A stretch of 64,000 nt of DNA from Mycobacterium szulgai (GTDB lineage Bacteria; Actinomycetota; Actinomycetes; Mycobacteriales; Mycobacteriaceae): assembly GCF_002116635.1 (NCBI RefSeq), contig NZ_LQPW01000165.1:1-64000 (forward strand). Reading direction: 5' to 3'. The first letter of the stretch is position 1, and every line of letters starts with the position of its first letter. The position numbers were made by a program, and so were the translations under genes. Positions 36,576 to 45,695 of the stretch are shown in pieces. The notes below the pieces were generated by a model. It was not told the DNA's origin, made no database searches, and worked only from the letters and a program-made list of their open reading frames with translations.

Positions 36576-37331
36576 TTAGCCGACGACCTCGATCGGATCG
36601 CCGACGTTGACGGTGTTGAAGTACCACGCCGCGTTGTCCGGGCTCAGATTGATGCACCCGTGACTGACATTGGCGTACCCCTGCGAGTTCACCGACCACG
36701 GTGCCGAGTGCACGTAGACACCGCTCCAGGTGACCCGAACCGCGTAGGAGGCGGTGATCAGGTAGCCGTCGGAGGAGTTCAGCGGGATGCCGATGGTCCG
36801 CGAGTCCATCACGACCGTGCGCTCTTTCGACAGCGCGGTGAAGTTGCCGATCGGCGTGGGACGACTGGGCTTGCCCATCGAAGCGGGCATGGTACGCAAC
36901 ACCTCTCCGTTGCGGCTGACCGTGAAGGTGTGTGCGGAGATGCTGGCGACACCGAGCAGTTCGTCACCGGTGTCGAAGCCCTCCGTGAGTTCCTGAACGC
37001 CTACCGAAACATGGCTGTGTGCGGGCCAGTAGTGATCTGGAACCCATTGCACGACGCTGCTGTTGACCCACTCGAAGCGTCCGGTCATGTCTGCTGGTGA
37101 GATGACCCGGATGGTCCGTTCCACGGCACGGCGATTGGTCACCGGCGCAGTGAACGTCACGACCACCGGGTGTGCCACGCCCACCACCGCACCGTCGGCC
37201 GGCAAAATCGAGGCAACGCCAGGGGTGGGGGTTGGGACCGGAACCGCGCCGGTAGCGGGATTACCCGAGACCGCTACGGCCATTACCGTGATCGCAACCA
37301 TAACGAATAGATAACGAACCGCTCGACGCAT
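36576..37331 (-). CDS. ldtA: L,D-transpeptidase LdtA (LdtMt1-like)
   Basis: At 251 aa it equals Rv0116c in length and position. Residues 1-30 are a signal peptide (RRAVRYLFVMVAITVMAVAVSG). An Ig-like domain follows (SILPADGAVVGVAHPVVVTFTAP). The YkuD catalytic domain has YVHSAPWS and the SHGCINLS motif near residue 224, with the nucleophilic Cys. The enzyme makes 3-3 meso-DAP cross-links in periplasmic peptidoglycan and is inhibited by carbapenems. The start ATG 37331 was chosen because the longer frame lacks a signal-like N-terminus. It diverges from oxyS. Confidence 0.94.
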   Translation of the reverse strand: MRRAVRYLFVMVAITVMAVAVSGNPATGAVPVPTPTPGVASILPADGAVVGVAHPVVVTFTAPVTNRRAVERTIRVISPADMTGRFEWVNSSVVQWVPDHYWPAHSHVSVGVQELTEGFDTGDELLGVASISAHTFTVSRNGEVLRTMPASMGKPSRPTPIGNFTALSKERTVVMDSRTIGIPLNSSDGYLITASYAVRVTWSGVYVHSAPWSVNSQGYANVSHGCINLSPDNAAWYFNTVNVGDPIEVVG

Positions 37332-37539
37332 GGCGTTTACCCCTCGAGATGGCGTGATCGACACAACCACATCTTAGTGGCTGTCTACCCATTGCGGGCT
37401 GTAGCAAACAATTCTGGCTAGCGATTCCGCTTAGCTCGGCGGCCCGAAGTGCCGGCAATCCAAGTCGTTGCCGGTCCGGTGCCGACGCGTTAGCCTCAGC
37501 GAGATCGTTGCCCGACGAGAACGACCAGGAGGCGCGGGG

Positions 37540-38481
37540 ATGCTGTTCCGCCAGCTGGAGTACTTCGTGGCCGTTGCACAGGAGCGCCACTTCGCCCGGG
37601 CTGCCGAGAAGTGCTACGTGTCGCAACCCGCCCTGTCGTCGGCGATCGCCAAACTCGAACGGGAACTCAACGTCACGTTGATCAACCGTGGACACAGCTT
37701 CGAGGGCCTGACTCCCGAAGGGGAGCGGTTGGTGGTGTGGGCCAAGCGGATTCTTGCCGAGCACGACGCGTTCAAGGCAGAGGTGCACGCGGTGCAATCC
37801 GGCATCACCGGGACGCTTCGGTTGGGCGCCGTGCCAACGGCGTCCACGACGGCATCACTGGTGCTGTCCGGCTTTTGCTCGGCGCACCCACTGGCGAAGG
37901 TGCAGATCACTTCCCGGCTGGCCAGCACCGAACTGTACCGGCGGCTGCGCGAGTTCGAGCTCGATGCCGTGATCGTGCATGCCACGCCCGTCTACAACGA
38001 CGTGGTGCTGGTGCCGCTCTACGACGAGCATTATGTGCTGCTGTCGCCGGCGGACATGTTGCCGCCGGGTGCATCGTCGCTGGGATGGACGGATGCCGCG
38101 CAGCTGCCGCTGGCGTTGCTCACGCCGGACATGCAGGATCGCCAGGTAATTGACGCGGCCTTCGCCGATCACGACATCACGGTGCGTCCACAGGTCGAAA
38201 CAGATTCCGTTGCTTCGCTATTCGCTCAGGTCGCCACCGGCAACTCGGCGTGCATCGTTCCGCACACCTGGCTGTGGACGATGCCGATGACGGGGCCGGT
38301 CGGCCGGGAGGTACGTGCCGTCGAACTGGTCGAGCCGGCCCTCAAAGCCCAAATAGCCCTTGCCACAAACGCTGCCGGGCCAGGATCTCCGGTAGCTCGC
38401 GCGCTCAGCGCATCCGCGCAACTGCTGAAGTTGGGCGACTTCTTCGACGCTCAGCTGCAAAGCATCACCCAGCGGCGTTAA
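37540..38481 (+). CDS. oxyS: LysR-type transcriptional regulator OxyS
   Basis: The 313-aa product begins MLFRQLEYFVAVAQERHFARAAEKCYVSQPALSSAIAKLE, the LysR winged-helix domain, followed by a two-lobed periplasmic-binding-like effector domain with GTLRLGAVPTAS. It matches Rv0117 in size and order. In mycobacteria OxyS has been linked to the oxidative stress response; its neighbours here suggest it may also or instead control the oxalate genes oxcA and fadD7. ATG 37540 follows AGGAGGCGCGGGG. Its TAA shares bases with the oxcA stop (tail-to-tail overlap). The 208-bp gap to ldtA shows no distinct element apart from presumed promoters. Confidence 0.9.
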   Translation: MLFRQLEYFVAVAQERHFARAAEKCYVSQPALSSAIAKLERELNVTLINRGHSFEGLTPEGERLVVWAKRILAEHDAFKAEVHAVQSGITGTLRLGAVPTASTTASLVLSGFCSAHPLAKVQITSRLASTELYRRLREFELDAVIVHATPVYNDVVLVPLYDEHYVLLSPADMLPPGASSLGWTDAAQLPLALLTPDMQDRQVIDAAFADHDITVRPQVETDSVASLFAQVATGNSACIVPHTWLWTMPMTGPVGREVRAVELVEPALKAQIALATNAAGPGSPVARALSASAQLLKLGDFFDAQLQSITQRR

Positions 38482-40184
38482 CTCTTGGCTGCGCTGGTGG
38501 GGTTGAGGCTCGCCAGGTGTCCGCTTTCCACGCCGGCGGCCGGGTCGAGTTCACAGTCGATGATCGCCGGACCATTGGACGCCAGCGCCTCGGTGAGCGC
38601 CGACTCAAGCTCGGCCGGGGTGCTAACGTGATATCCCTTGCCGCCGAAGGCTTCTGCGAGAAGTTCATGCCGCGCTTGAGCATTGAGCACGGTGGGCGCC
38701 GGGTCCTTCCCTGAGGTGCCGGCACCGGCCGGGATCTCGTCTCCCCGGTACACGCCACCGTTGTTGAGGACAAGAACCGTGACGGGCAGCCGGTAGCGGC
38801 AGATGGTTTCGATTTCCATGCCGCTGAAGCCGAATGCGCTATCGCCCTCGATCGCGACAACCGGTCGTCCGGTTTCCACGGCCGCTGCGATGGAGTAGCC
38901 CATCCCGATGCCCATCACGCCCCACGTTCCGGTGTCGAGCCGGTGGCGCGGCAGTTGCATGTCGATGACGTTGCGGGCCAGATCCAGCGCGTTAGCGCCT
39001 TCGTTGACGACATACACGTCCGGATTACGCTGCAGCACGGTGTTAATCGCCCGGAGGGCGTTGTAGAACCGCATCGGGTGCGGGTCCTCGGCCAGGCGCT
39101 CGCGCATCTTGGCGTCATTGCGGGCCCTGCGATCGGTGAGTTCGCGCGTCCACGCGGTGGGTGTGGCGATCTGATGGGTGGCCAGGCCGTCCAGAAGCGC
39201 CGACAGCACCGAACCGATGTCGCCGGTCAGTGGGGCCGTGATCGGTTGGTTGCTGTCGAATTCCGACGCCGCGATATCGATCTGAATGAACTTCGCCTCA
39301 GACGACCACTGCGGCGAATCGCCGTGGCCCAGAAGCCAATTGAGCCGGGCACCGACCAGTAGGACCGCATCGGCCCGGGCGATCGCCAGCGACCGGGCGG
39401 CGGCCGCCGATTGCAAATGCGAGTCCGGGAGCAGCCCTTTGGCCATGGACATCGGCAGGAACGGAATGCCGGTGGTTTCGACGAATTCCCGAATCGCGTT
39501 GTCCGCCTGTGCATATGCGGCGCCCTTGCCGAGGACGATCAGCGGTCGCTGGGCGTGGGCGAGGACATCCAGAGCGCGGTCCACCGCATCCGGCGCCGGT
39601 AGCTGGCGGGGAGCCGGGTCGACGAGGCGCCAGATGCTGTCCGCGGCCGCCTTGGTTTCCATCGCCTGGCCCAGCACCTCGCCGGGGATGTCGAGATAGA
39701 CCCCGCCCGGGCGGCCCGAGACCGCGGTGCGAATCGCCCGGGCGATACCGCGCCCGATGTCTTCCACCCGGCTGATCCGATAGGCCGCCTTCACGAACGG
39801 CCGCGCCGCGTTGAGCTGGTCCAGGTCCTGATAGTCGCCGCGCTGCAGGTCCACGATCGGGCGCTGGCTCGAGCCGGATATCTGGATCATCGGAAAGCAG
39901 TTGGCGGTGGCATTGGCCAGTGCGGGCAGGCCGTTGAGAAATCCCGGACCCGACGTGGTCAGGCACACTCCGGGCCGTCCGGTGAGAAAACCGGCCGCCG
40001 CGGCGGCATTGCCCGCCGAGGTCTCATGGCGGAAACCGATGTAGCGAATCCCCTCGGCCTGTGCGGTGCGCGCCAGATCAGTGATCGGGATACCGACGAG
40101 CCCGTAGATGGTCTCGACATCGTTGGCCTTGAGCGCGTCCACCACTAGGTGGAAGCCGTCCGTCAGTCCCGACGACGTGGTCAT
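38478..40184 (-). CDS. oxcA: Probable oxalyl-CoA decarboxylase (ThDP-dependent)
   Basis: A 568-aa thiamine-diphosphate enzyme with the three-domain layout: Pyr domain with the activating Glu in FRHETSAGNAAAAAGFLTG (E54), central domain, and PP domain with the metal motif GDSAFGFSGMEIETICRYRLP-VLVLNN near residue 443. SGSSQRPIVDLQRGDYQDLDQ and NEGANALDLARNVIDM are typical of oxalyl-CoA decarboxylase rather than acetolactate synthase. It converts oxalyl-CoA to formyl-CoA and CO2. It matches Rv0118c. It is divergent from fadD7, with a 25-bp dyad between them. Confidence 0.88.
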   Translation of the reverse strand: MTTSSGLTDGFHLVVDALKANDVETIYGLVGIPITDLARTAQAEGIRYIGFRHETSAGNAAAAAGFLTGRPGVCLTTSGPGFLNGLPALANATANCFPMIQISGSSQRPIVDLQRGDYQDLDQLNAARPFVKAAYRISRVEDIGRGIARAIRTAVSGRPGGVYLDIPGEVLGQAMETKAAADSIWRLVDPAPRQLPAPDAVDRALDVLAHAQRPLIVLGKGAAYAQADNAIREFVETTGIPFLPMSMAKGLLPDSHLQSAAAARSLAIARADAVLLVGARLNWLLGHGDSPQWSSEAKFIQIDIAASEFDSNQPITAPLTGDIGSVLSALLDGLATHQIATPTAWTRELTDRRARNDAKMRERLAEDPHPMRFYNALRAINTVLQRNPDVYVVNEGANALDLARNVIDMQLPRHRLDTGTWGVMGIGMGYSIAAAVETGRPVVAIEGDSAFGFSGMEIETICRYRLPVTVLVLNNGGVYRGDEIPAGAGTSGKDPAPTVLNAQARHELLAEAFGGKGYHVSTPAELESALTEALASNGPAIIDCELDPAAGVESGHLASLNPTSAAKS

Positions 40185-40317
40185 GTGGCGACTCCTCACG
40201 TGCTGGTCCGTGCTTCTTGTTCACCACTGTTATCCGGTGCCGTTTCGGTGTCCAAGACCGGGTCGCTATGCCACGATTCACGGTGTCTATCGACCGTGCT
40301 CAGCAGGCCTGCGCTCA

Positions 40318-40342
40318 GCTCGATAGGCGTTAGCTATCGAGC
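40318..40342. promoter_or_regulatory. 25-bp operator-like dyad between oxcA and fadD7
   Basis: GCTCGATAG (40318-40326) and CTATCGAGC (40334-40342) are perfect 9-bp arms around a 7-bp spacer. A further TCTATCGA half-site lies at 40286-40293. Perfect dyads in a divergent promoter of 211 bp strongly suggest co-regulation of both genes. The spacing and half-site suit a LysR-type or other dimeric regulator; OxyS, encoded just beyond oxcA, is the nearest candidate. Confidence 0.6.
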
Positions 40343-40395
40343 GGTAGCGGATCAGTATTGGACGAGCCGGGCCGGTTGACGGCATCGTGCTACCT

Positions 40396-41991
40396 ATGAC
40401 ATCTGACTCGATCACCACCGGTGCTGCCGTCGCCGAACGGACCCCGACCTCGTCGAGTCCGCGCATCGCCGATCTGGTGACCGTGGCCGCGACCCGCCTG
40501 CCGCAGGCCCCCGCGCTCATCGTCACCGCCGACCGGATCACCATCACCTACCAGCAGTTGCTCGGTTTGGTCGATGACCTGGCCGGACAGCTGACGCGGG
40601 CCGGCTTGATGCCGGGTGACCGCGTGGGGCTGCGCACGGCCAGCACCGCCGAATTCGTCGTGGGCCTGCTGGCCGCGTCGCGCGCGGATTTGGTCGCGGT
40701 CCCGTTGGACCCGGCATTGCCGATCAGCGACCAGCGCGCCCGCAGCGAGGCGGTGGGAGCCCGGGTGGTGCTCACCGACAGCGTGGGCGCCGGTGACAGC
40801 GCCGAACCTTCGGTCCATTGGTGGCCTATCGCGGTCAGCGTGGACAGCGACGGCGGTACCCCGTCGGTCAGCCTGGACGCCGGCGCTGGACTGAAGGCGG
40901 AGGTGACCGCGCCCGAGGGCCTGCACCCCGACGACGCCATGATCATGTTCACCGGCGGCACCACCGGCCTGCCCAAGATGGTTCCGTGGACTCATGGCAA
41001 CCTCGCCACCTCGGTGCGCGCCATCATCGCCGGTTACCGGCTGGGCCCGCAGGACGCCACGGTGGCCGTGATGCCGCTCTACCACGGGCACGGGCTGGTC
41101 GCCGCGCTGCTATCCAGCCTGGCATCGGGCGGCACTGTGCTGCTGCCCGCCCGCGGGCGGTTTTCGGCGCACACCTTCTGGGACGACATCGAGGCCGTCG
41201 GCGCCACGTGGTATACGGCGGTCCCGACGATCCACCAAATCCTGCTGGAGCGTGCCGGTACCGAGTCCTCCGGTGGCAAGAAGGCCGCACTGCGTTTCAT
41301 CCGCAGCTGCAGCGCACCGCTCACCCCGGAAACCGCGCAGGCGCTGCAGGACGAATTCTCGGCACCGGCGCTGTGTGCGTTCGGCATGACCGAGTCCACT
41401 CATCAGGTTTGCAGCACCGGCCTCGATCACGACGACAATCCCGCCGAGACGACGGGTCTGGTCGGCCGGTCGACGGGGCCGGAGATCCGGATCGCCGGAC
41501 CCGACGGTGCGCCGTTGCCGGCCGGCGAGGTCGGCGAGGTTTGGCTGCGCGGTGCCACCGTGGTCCGTGGCTACCTCGGTGACCCGAAGATCACCGCCGC
41601 GAACTTCACCGACGGTTGGCTGCGTACCGGTGATTTGGGGACCCTGTCGCCCGCCGGCGACCTGAGCATCCGCGGCCGGATCAAGGAACTCATCAACCGT
41701 GGCGGCGAGAAGATCTCACCCGAGCGCGTCGAGGGGATCCTGGCTACCCATCCAAACGTCATGGAGGCAGCCGTTTTCGGGGTCGCGCACCGGATCTACG
41801 GTGAAGCCGTCGCCGCCGCCCTGGTGCCCCGCGGCGCAGCGCCGGGCCCGGAGGAGCTCACTGAGTTCTGCCGGGAACGGTTGGCGCCCTACGAGATTCC
41901 GGACAGCTTCGAGATCACGGCTGAATTGCCGCACACCCCGAAGGGCTCACTCGACCGCCGCGCGGTGGCCCAGCAGTTCGGTGGCCAATAG
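40396..41991 (+). CDS. fadD7: FadD7, probable oxalate-CoA ligase (AAE3-like)
   Basis: A 531-aa AMP-binding enzyme with MFTGGTTGLPKMVPWTH, YHGHGLVAALLSSLASGGTVLLP, ATWYTAVPTIHQILLE and a C-terminal PHTPKGSLDRRAV with the catalytic Lys. The HGLVAALL and TWYTAVPTIHQILL segments are shared with plant AAE3 and yeast Pcs60, which are oxalyl-CoA synthetases. With the divergent oxalyl-CoA decarboxylase this defines oxalate to oxalyl-CoA to formyl-CoA plus CO2. It corresponds to Rv0119. I start at ATG 40396; GTG 40387 is an in-frame alternative. The oxalate role is inferred from homology and context, not from the FadD name. Confidence 0.88.
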   Translation: MTSDSITTGAAVAERTPTSSSPRIADLVTVAATRLPQAPALIVTADRITITYQQLLGLVDDLAGQLTRAGLMPGDRVGLRTASTAEFVVGLLAASRADLVAVPLDPALPISDQRARSEAVGARVVLTDSVGAGDSAEPSVHWWPIAVSVDSDGGTPSVSLDAGAGLKAEVTAPEGLHPDDAMIMFTGGTTGLPKMVPWTHGNLATSVRAIIAGYRLGPQDATVAVMPLYHGHGLVAALLSSLASGGTVLLPARGRFSAHTFWDDIEAVGATWYTAVPTIHQILLERAGTESSGGKKAALRFIRSCSAPLTPETAQALQDEFSAPALCAFGMTESTHQVCSTGLDHDDNPAETTGLVGRSTGPEIRIAGPDGAPLPAGEVGEVWLRGATVVRGYLGDPKITAANFTDGWLRTGDLGTLSPAGDLSIRGRIKELINRGGEKISPERVEGILATHPNVMEAAVFGVAHRIYGEAVAAALVPRGAAPGPEELTEFCRERLAPYEIPDSFEITAELPHTPKGSLDRRAVAQQFGGQ

Positions 41992-41994
41992 CGG

Positions 41995-42459
41995 TTACTG
42001 CGAGGTGCCCGAGCCCCAGGCGGCCCGGGCCCCCGTTTCCCCGACGCGGTACGTCTGCACCAGTGTGGCGGCCGCACCCGCGATGACGAGGGCGACGACC
42101 ACGAGGTGCACAGCGGATTTCACGGCACGCCCGCGCACCTGCCGCAGATGCACGGCGGTCAGTGCGGTCACGGTCGCCACCAGCGCCGCCACGCAGTAGA
42201 CCACGGTGTCGCCGAGTTCGGCATGGGTGCGGATGGCCGGCGAGTTGCCGACTTTCCCGGCCAGCCACTCACCCGAGCTTGTTGTCAGCGGGGTCACGAT
42301 GAGCGTGATGGCGCTCAGTGCCAGAACCAGCCAGATGAGCCGGCTTCGCGCCGCGGGCCACAGCGCGCACAGGATCGCCAGGATCGCCGTCAAAGGTCCC
42401 AGCACAACGACGAAATGGTTGAACAGGATGTGGGCCGGAAGGCCGTCGACTGTCGACAT
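41995..42459 (-). CDS. DUF2231-like four-helix membrane protein (154 aa)
   Basis: The product starts GLPAHILFNHFVVVLGPLTAILAIL and has four hydrophobic helices at about residues 10-32, 40-58, 82-100 and 115-135, with conserved His in the first loop, as in the DUF2231 family. These are small integral membrane proteins of unknown role, sometimes with heme or metal ligands. It lies three bases after the convergent fadD7 stop and six bases downstream of fusA2 in the same direction, so it is probably co-transcribed with fusA2. Confidence 0.7.
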   Translation of the reverse strand: MSTVDGLPAHILFNHFVVVLGPLTAILAILCALWPAARSRLIWLVLALSAITLIVTPLTTSSGEWLAGKVGNSPAIRTHAELGDTVVYCVAALVATVTALTAVHLRQVRGRAVKSAVHLVVVALVIAGAAATLVQTYRVGETGARAAWGSGTSQ

Positions 42460-42465
42460 GGTTGC

Positions 42466-44622
42466 TCAGGCGGTGGTCTGCACCTTGGCCGCCGCGGACT
42501 CCGGCATCGGTTCATAGCGCGCGAACGAACGCGTGAACGATGCGGCCCCGTGCGCCAGCGAGCGCAAATCGATTGCGTACCTGGTCAATTCGACCTGTGG
42601 TACCTCGGCCTTGACCACCGTGCGTTCGTTGCCTGCGGTATCGGTGCCCAGCACCCGGCCGCGGCGACCGGATAGATCGCCCATGACCGCGCCGACGAAG
42701 TCGTCGGGCACCAGCACCGAAATCTCGTCGATCGGTTCGAGCAGTACGACTTTCGTCGCTGCCGCGGCCTCCCGCAATGCCAGTGAACCGGCCATCTGAA
42801 ACGCGAAGTCCGACGAGTCGACGCTGTGCGCTTTCCCGTCGAGCAGCGTGACCCTGATGTCGACCACCGGGTAACCGGCGTGCACACCCTTCTCCATCTG
42901 CGCGCGGACCCCCTTCTCCACGCTCGGAATGAACTGCCGCGGAACGGCTCCGCCGACAACCTTGTCGAGGAACTCGAACCCGGTGCCCTCCGGCAGCGGC
43001 TCCACTTCGATGTCGCACACCGCGTATTGGCCGTGCCCACCCGATTGCTTGACGTGCCGGCCGTGCCCTTTTGCCTTGCCGCGCAATGTTTCCCGTAGGG
43101 GAACCCGCAACTCCACGGTGTCCACCGTGACGCCGTACCGGTTGGCCAGTGCGTCGAGCACCACGCCGGCATGGGCCTCGCCCATGCACCACAGCACGAT
43201 CTGGTGGGTCTCTTGGTTCTGCTCGATCCGCAGCGTCGGATCTTCGGCGGCCAACCGGCCCAAGCCAACCGATAGCTTGTCCTCGTCGGTCTTGGCGTGT
43301 GCTTGGATCGCGACCGGCAGCAGCGGCTCGGGCATGGTCCAGGGCTTGAGCACCAGCGGCTCGGACTTGTCGGACAACGTGTCACCGGTCTCGGCGCGGC
43401 TGAGCTTGCCGATCGCGCAGATGTCGCCGGCTACCACGGTCCCGGCCGGGCGTTGCTGCTTGCCGAGCGGGAACGACAGGACTCCGATGCGTTCGTCTTC
43501 GTCGTGGTCGGGGTGGGAGTGGGTGGCGCCGCCGTTGGTGCTGCCGTCGCCGAAAAAGGACGAGAAGTGACCGGAAACATGGACCGTCGCGTCGGGCTTG
43601 ATGGTTCCGGAGAAAACCCGGACCAGGCTGACCCGGCCGACGTAGGGGTCCGAGGTCGTCTTGACCACCTCGGCAAGCAAGGGTGCGCCGACGTCGCAGG
43701 CCAGCTCCTCATGCGTTGCGCCTTGCGGCGTAAAGACTTCGGGTAGTGGATGTTCCATCGGTGAGGGAAACCCTCGGGTCGCGACCTCCAGCAGTTCCAG
43801 CGTTCCGACGCCGGTGCTGCTGCATACCGGAATCACCGGGAAGAACGAGGCGCGGGCGACGGCCTTCTCCAGGTCGTCGATCAGTACCGATTCGTCGATT
43901 GCCTCGCCGCCGAGGTAGCGCTCCATCAACGACTCGTCTTCGGACTCTTCGATGATCCCTTCGATCAGGCTGCCGCGGGCTTCTTCGATGCGATCGGCGT
44001 CCGAGGAGTCCGGGGCCCCTTCGGTCCGCTCGCCGCCGGCGTAGGTGTAGCGGGTTTGTGACAGCAGTCCGATCAGCCCGTCACCGGTGGGCAGGTAGAG
44101 CGGTAAAACCTTGTCGCCGAAGGCTTCCTGGGCGGCAGCCAATGCCTCGGGGTAGTTCGCGCGGGCGTGGTCGAGCTTGGTGATCACCACGGCTCGGGGC
44201 ATGCCCACCTGGCTGCACTCCTGCCACAGCGACTTGGTCGGCTCGTCGACACCCTCGTTCGCCGCGATCACGAACAGCGCGCAGTCGGCGGCACGCAGGC
44301 CGGCGCGCAGCTCGCCCACGAAGTCGGCGTAGCCCGGGGTGTCGACGAGATTGACCTTGATCCCGTCGTGCGACAGGGATGCCACCGCAACCCCCACCGA
44401 GCGCTGTTGGCGAATCTCGGCTTCGTCGAAATCGCAGACGGTGGTGCCGTCCACCACCGAACCTGGTCTGGTCAAAACCCCGGCGGCGACGAGCAGGGCC
44501 TCGACGAGGGTGGTCTTGCCGCCGCCGGAGGGTCCCACCAGAACCACGTTGCGGATGGCCTCTGGCCCGTCGGCGGTGGGAGCGGCTCCGACACCCTGGG
44601 AAGTACCTGCTCTGTCGGCCAT
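42466..44622 (-). CDS. fusA2: Elongation factor G-like protein FusA2
   Basis: A 718-aa EF-G paralogue matching Rv0120c. The G domain has VGPSGGGKTTLVEALL near residue 30, DTPGYADFVGELRAGL near 96 and TKLD near 148, the last differing from the NKxD of true EF-G. Domains II-V follow, with VVGGAVPRQFIPSVEKGV of domain IV. Mycobacterial EF-G2 is known as a non-canonical factor that does not replace EF-G. A His/Asp-rich insert (HSHPDHDEDE) interrupts domain II. ATG 44622 follows CTGGAGGAACGTC; the longer frame is rejected. The cellular role is unknown, probably ribosome-linked in stress or stationary phase. Confidence 0.92.
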   Translation of the reverse strand: MADRAGTSQGVGAAPTADGPEAIRNVVLVGPSGGGKTTLVEALLVAAGVLTRPGSVVDGTTVCDFDEAEIRQQRSVGVAVASLSHDGIKVNLVDTPGYADFVGELRAGLRAADCALFVIAANEGVDEPTKSLWQECSQVGMPRAVVITKLDHARANYPEALAAAQEAFGDKVLPLYLPTGDGLIGLLSQTRYTYAGGERTEGAPDSSDADRIEEARGSLIEGIIEESEDESLMERYLGGEAIDESVLIDDLEKAVARASFFPVIPVCSSTGVGTLELLEVATRGFPSPMEHPLPEVFTPQGATHEELACDVGAPLLAEVVKTTSDPYVGRVSLVRVFSGTIKPDATVHVSGHFSSFFGDGSTNGGATHSHPDHDEDERIGVLSFPLGKQQRPAGTVVAGDICAIGKLSRAETGDTLSDKSEPLVLKPWTMPEPLLPVAIQAHAKTDEDKLSVGLGRLAAEDPTLRIEQNQETHQIVLWCMGEAHAGVVLDALANRYGVTVDTVELRVPLRETLRGKAKGHGRHVKQSGGHGQYAVCDIEVEPLPEGTGFEFLDKVVGGAVPRQFIPSVEKGVRAQMEKGVHAGYPVVDIRVTLLDGKAHSVDSSDFAFQMAGSLALREAAAATKVVLLEPIDEISVLVPDDFVGAVMGDLSGRRGRVLGTDTAGNERTVVKAEVPQVELTRYAIDLRSLAHGAASFTRSFARYEPMPESAAAKVQTTA

Positions 44623-44711
44623 GACGTTCCTCCAGTTCTCCGGCAATCATGCGGCGGGCTCCCCTGGTGCAACTTTTCCCCCAACCGCCGTCCAGCACAA
44701 GGGCCGGCTGA

Positions 44712-45128
44712 TCAGCCGTGCCAGCCCGACCAGCGCTGAGCCGCGATGACGATTACCGGACCGTCCAACGAAACCGATTGATACTGGACATATTTGGCGC
44801 GCAACAGCCGGTATCCGGTGTGCATCGGGGCGCCCCCGCGATGAATCGTCGCCAGGCCGTCGACCCGAACCCACCACAACTGCGTCCAGTCATCGGCGTA
44901 GTGATCAACGAGCATGCTGACGTTGGGATTGCTTTCGATGTTGGCCAGCCGGCGCAGCCGCTGCGTGGTCTTGGGCTTGGCGTCGACCGCGGTGTAGATC
45001 AGGTGCTGATCGTCTTGGTCGACGGCGAACACCACCGGCACCAGGTGCGGGATGCCGTCAGGTGTGCTGGTGGCCAGCCGTGCCACCGGTGCCTGCGCGA
45101 ACCTGACCGTTGGGTCGAATTCGGTCAC
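44712..45128 (-). CDS. PPOX-class (F420/FMN split-barrel) oxidoreductase, Rv0121c-like
   Basis: A 138-aa split-barrel flavoprotein: APVARLATSTPDGIPHLVPVVF (strand 1-2 cofactor pocket), LIYTAVDAKPKTTQRLRRLANIESNPNVSMLVDHYADDW, and a C-terminal WSGWHG. The family, common in mycobacteria, binds F420 or FMN and reduces small quinone-like or unknown substrates. The start is GTG 45128. The divergent SnoaL gene starts only 17 bp away, leaving no room for conventional leaders. It corresponds to Rv0121c. The specific substrate is unknown. Confidence 0.85.
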   Translation of the reverse strand: MTEFDPTVRFAQAPVARLATSTPDGIPHLVPVVFAVDQDDQHLIYTAVDAKPKTTQRLRRLANIESNPNVSMLVDHYADDWTQLWWVRVDGLATIHRGGAPMHTGYRLLRAKYVQYQSVSLDGPVIVIAAQRWSGWHG

Positions 45129-45145
45129 GGCGCTACCTTTACCTC

Positions 45146-45601
45146 ATGTCGGCGCAGACGCAGATCGCCAATCTTCTCTATCGCTATGCCGAATGTATCG
45201 ACAATGGCGACCTGCAGGGTGCCGCCGGGCTGTTCGAACATGCCCGCATCAAGATCGGTGCCGGCGACACCATCGACGCATCCGCGCTGTTGGGCATCTG
45301 GCAGTCGCTGATCGTGCGCTATGCGGACGGAACCCCCCGCACCAAGCACGTGGTCACAAATCCGATCATTGAAATCGACACCGGCACCGGCACCGCGGAG
45401 TGCCGCAGCTATTACACCGTGCTGCAGCAAACCGACGGGTTTCCGCTGCAAACGATCGTCACCGGCCGCTACCACGACCGATTCGAGCTGGTGGACGGGC
45501 GATGGCGCTATGCGTACCGCGACCTCACCCTGATCGACATGGTCGGTGACGTCAGTCACCATCTCACTCATCCCATTGCGCCGTCCTGGGCACGCCCATA
45601 G
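45146..45601 (+). CDS. SnoaL/NTF2-like protein (151 aa)
   Basis: The pattern is that of the NTF2-like/SnoaL fold: an N-terminal helix (QIANLLYRYAECIDNGDLQGAAGLF), a short helix pair, TKHVVTNPIIEID, AECRSYYTVLQQ, GRYHDRFELVDGRWRYAYRDLTLI. The conserved Tyr, Asp and His near residues 13-17 and 71 resemble small dehydratase/isomerase active sites such as those of scytalone dehydratase relatives. ATG 45146 is 17 bp from the divergent GTG 45128, suggesting a leaderless transcript on at least one side. No pathway partner is evident. Confidence 0.78.
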   Translation: MSAQTQIANLLYRYAECIDNGDLQGAAGLFEHARIKIGAGDTIDASALLGIWQSLIVRYADGTPRTKHVVTNPIIEIDTGTGTAECRSYYTVLQQTDGFPLQTIVTGRYHDRFELVDGRWRYAYRDLTLIDMVGDVSHHLTHPIAPSWARP

Positions 45602-45695
45602 CTATCTGGACTACGGTGAGGTAGATACAAGTTATGCCGCCCGGACCCCAGGGCTGGGACAATTCCGACGCTTACCCCGATGCAGGAGGTTACGG

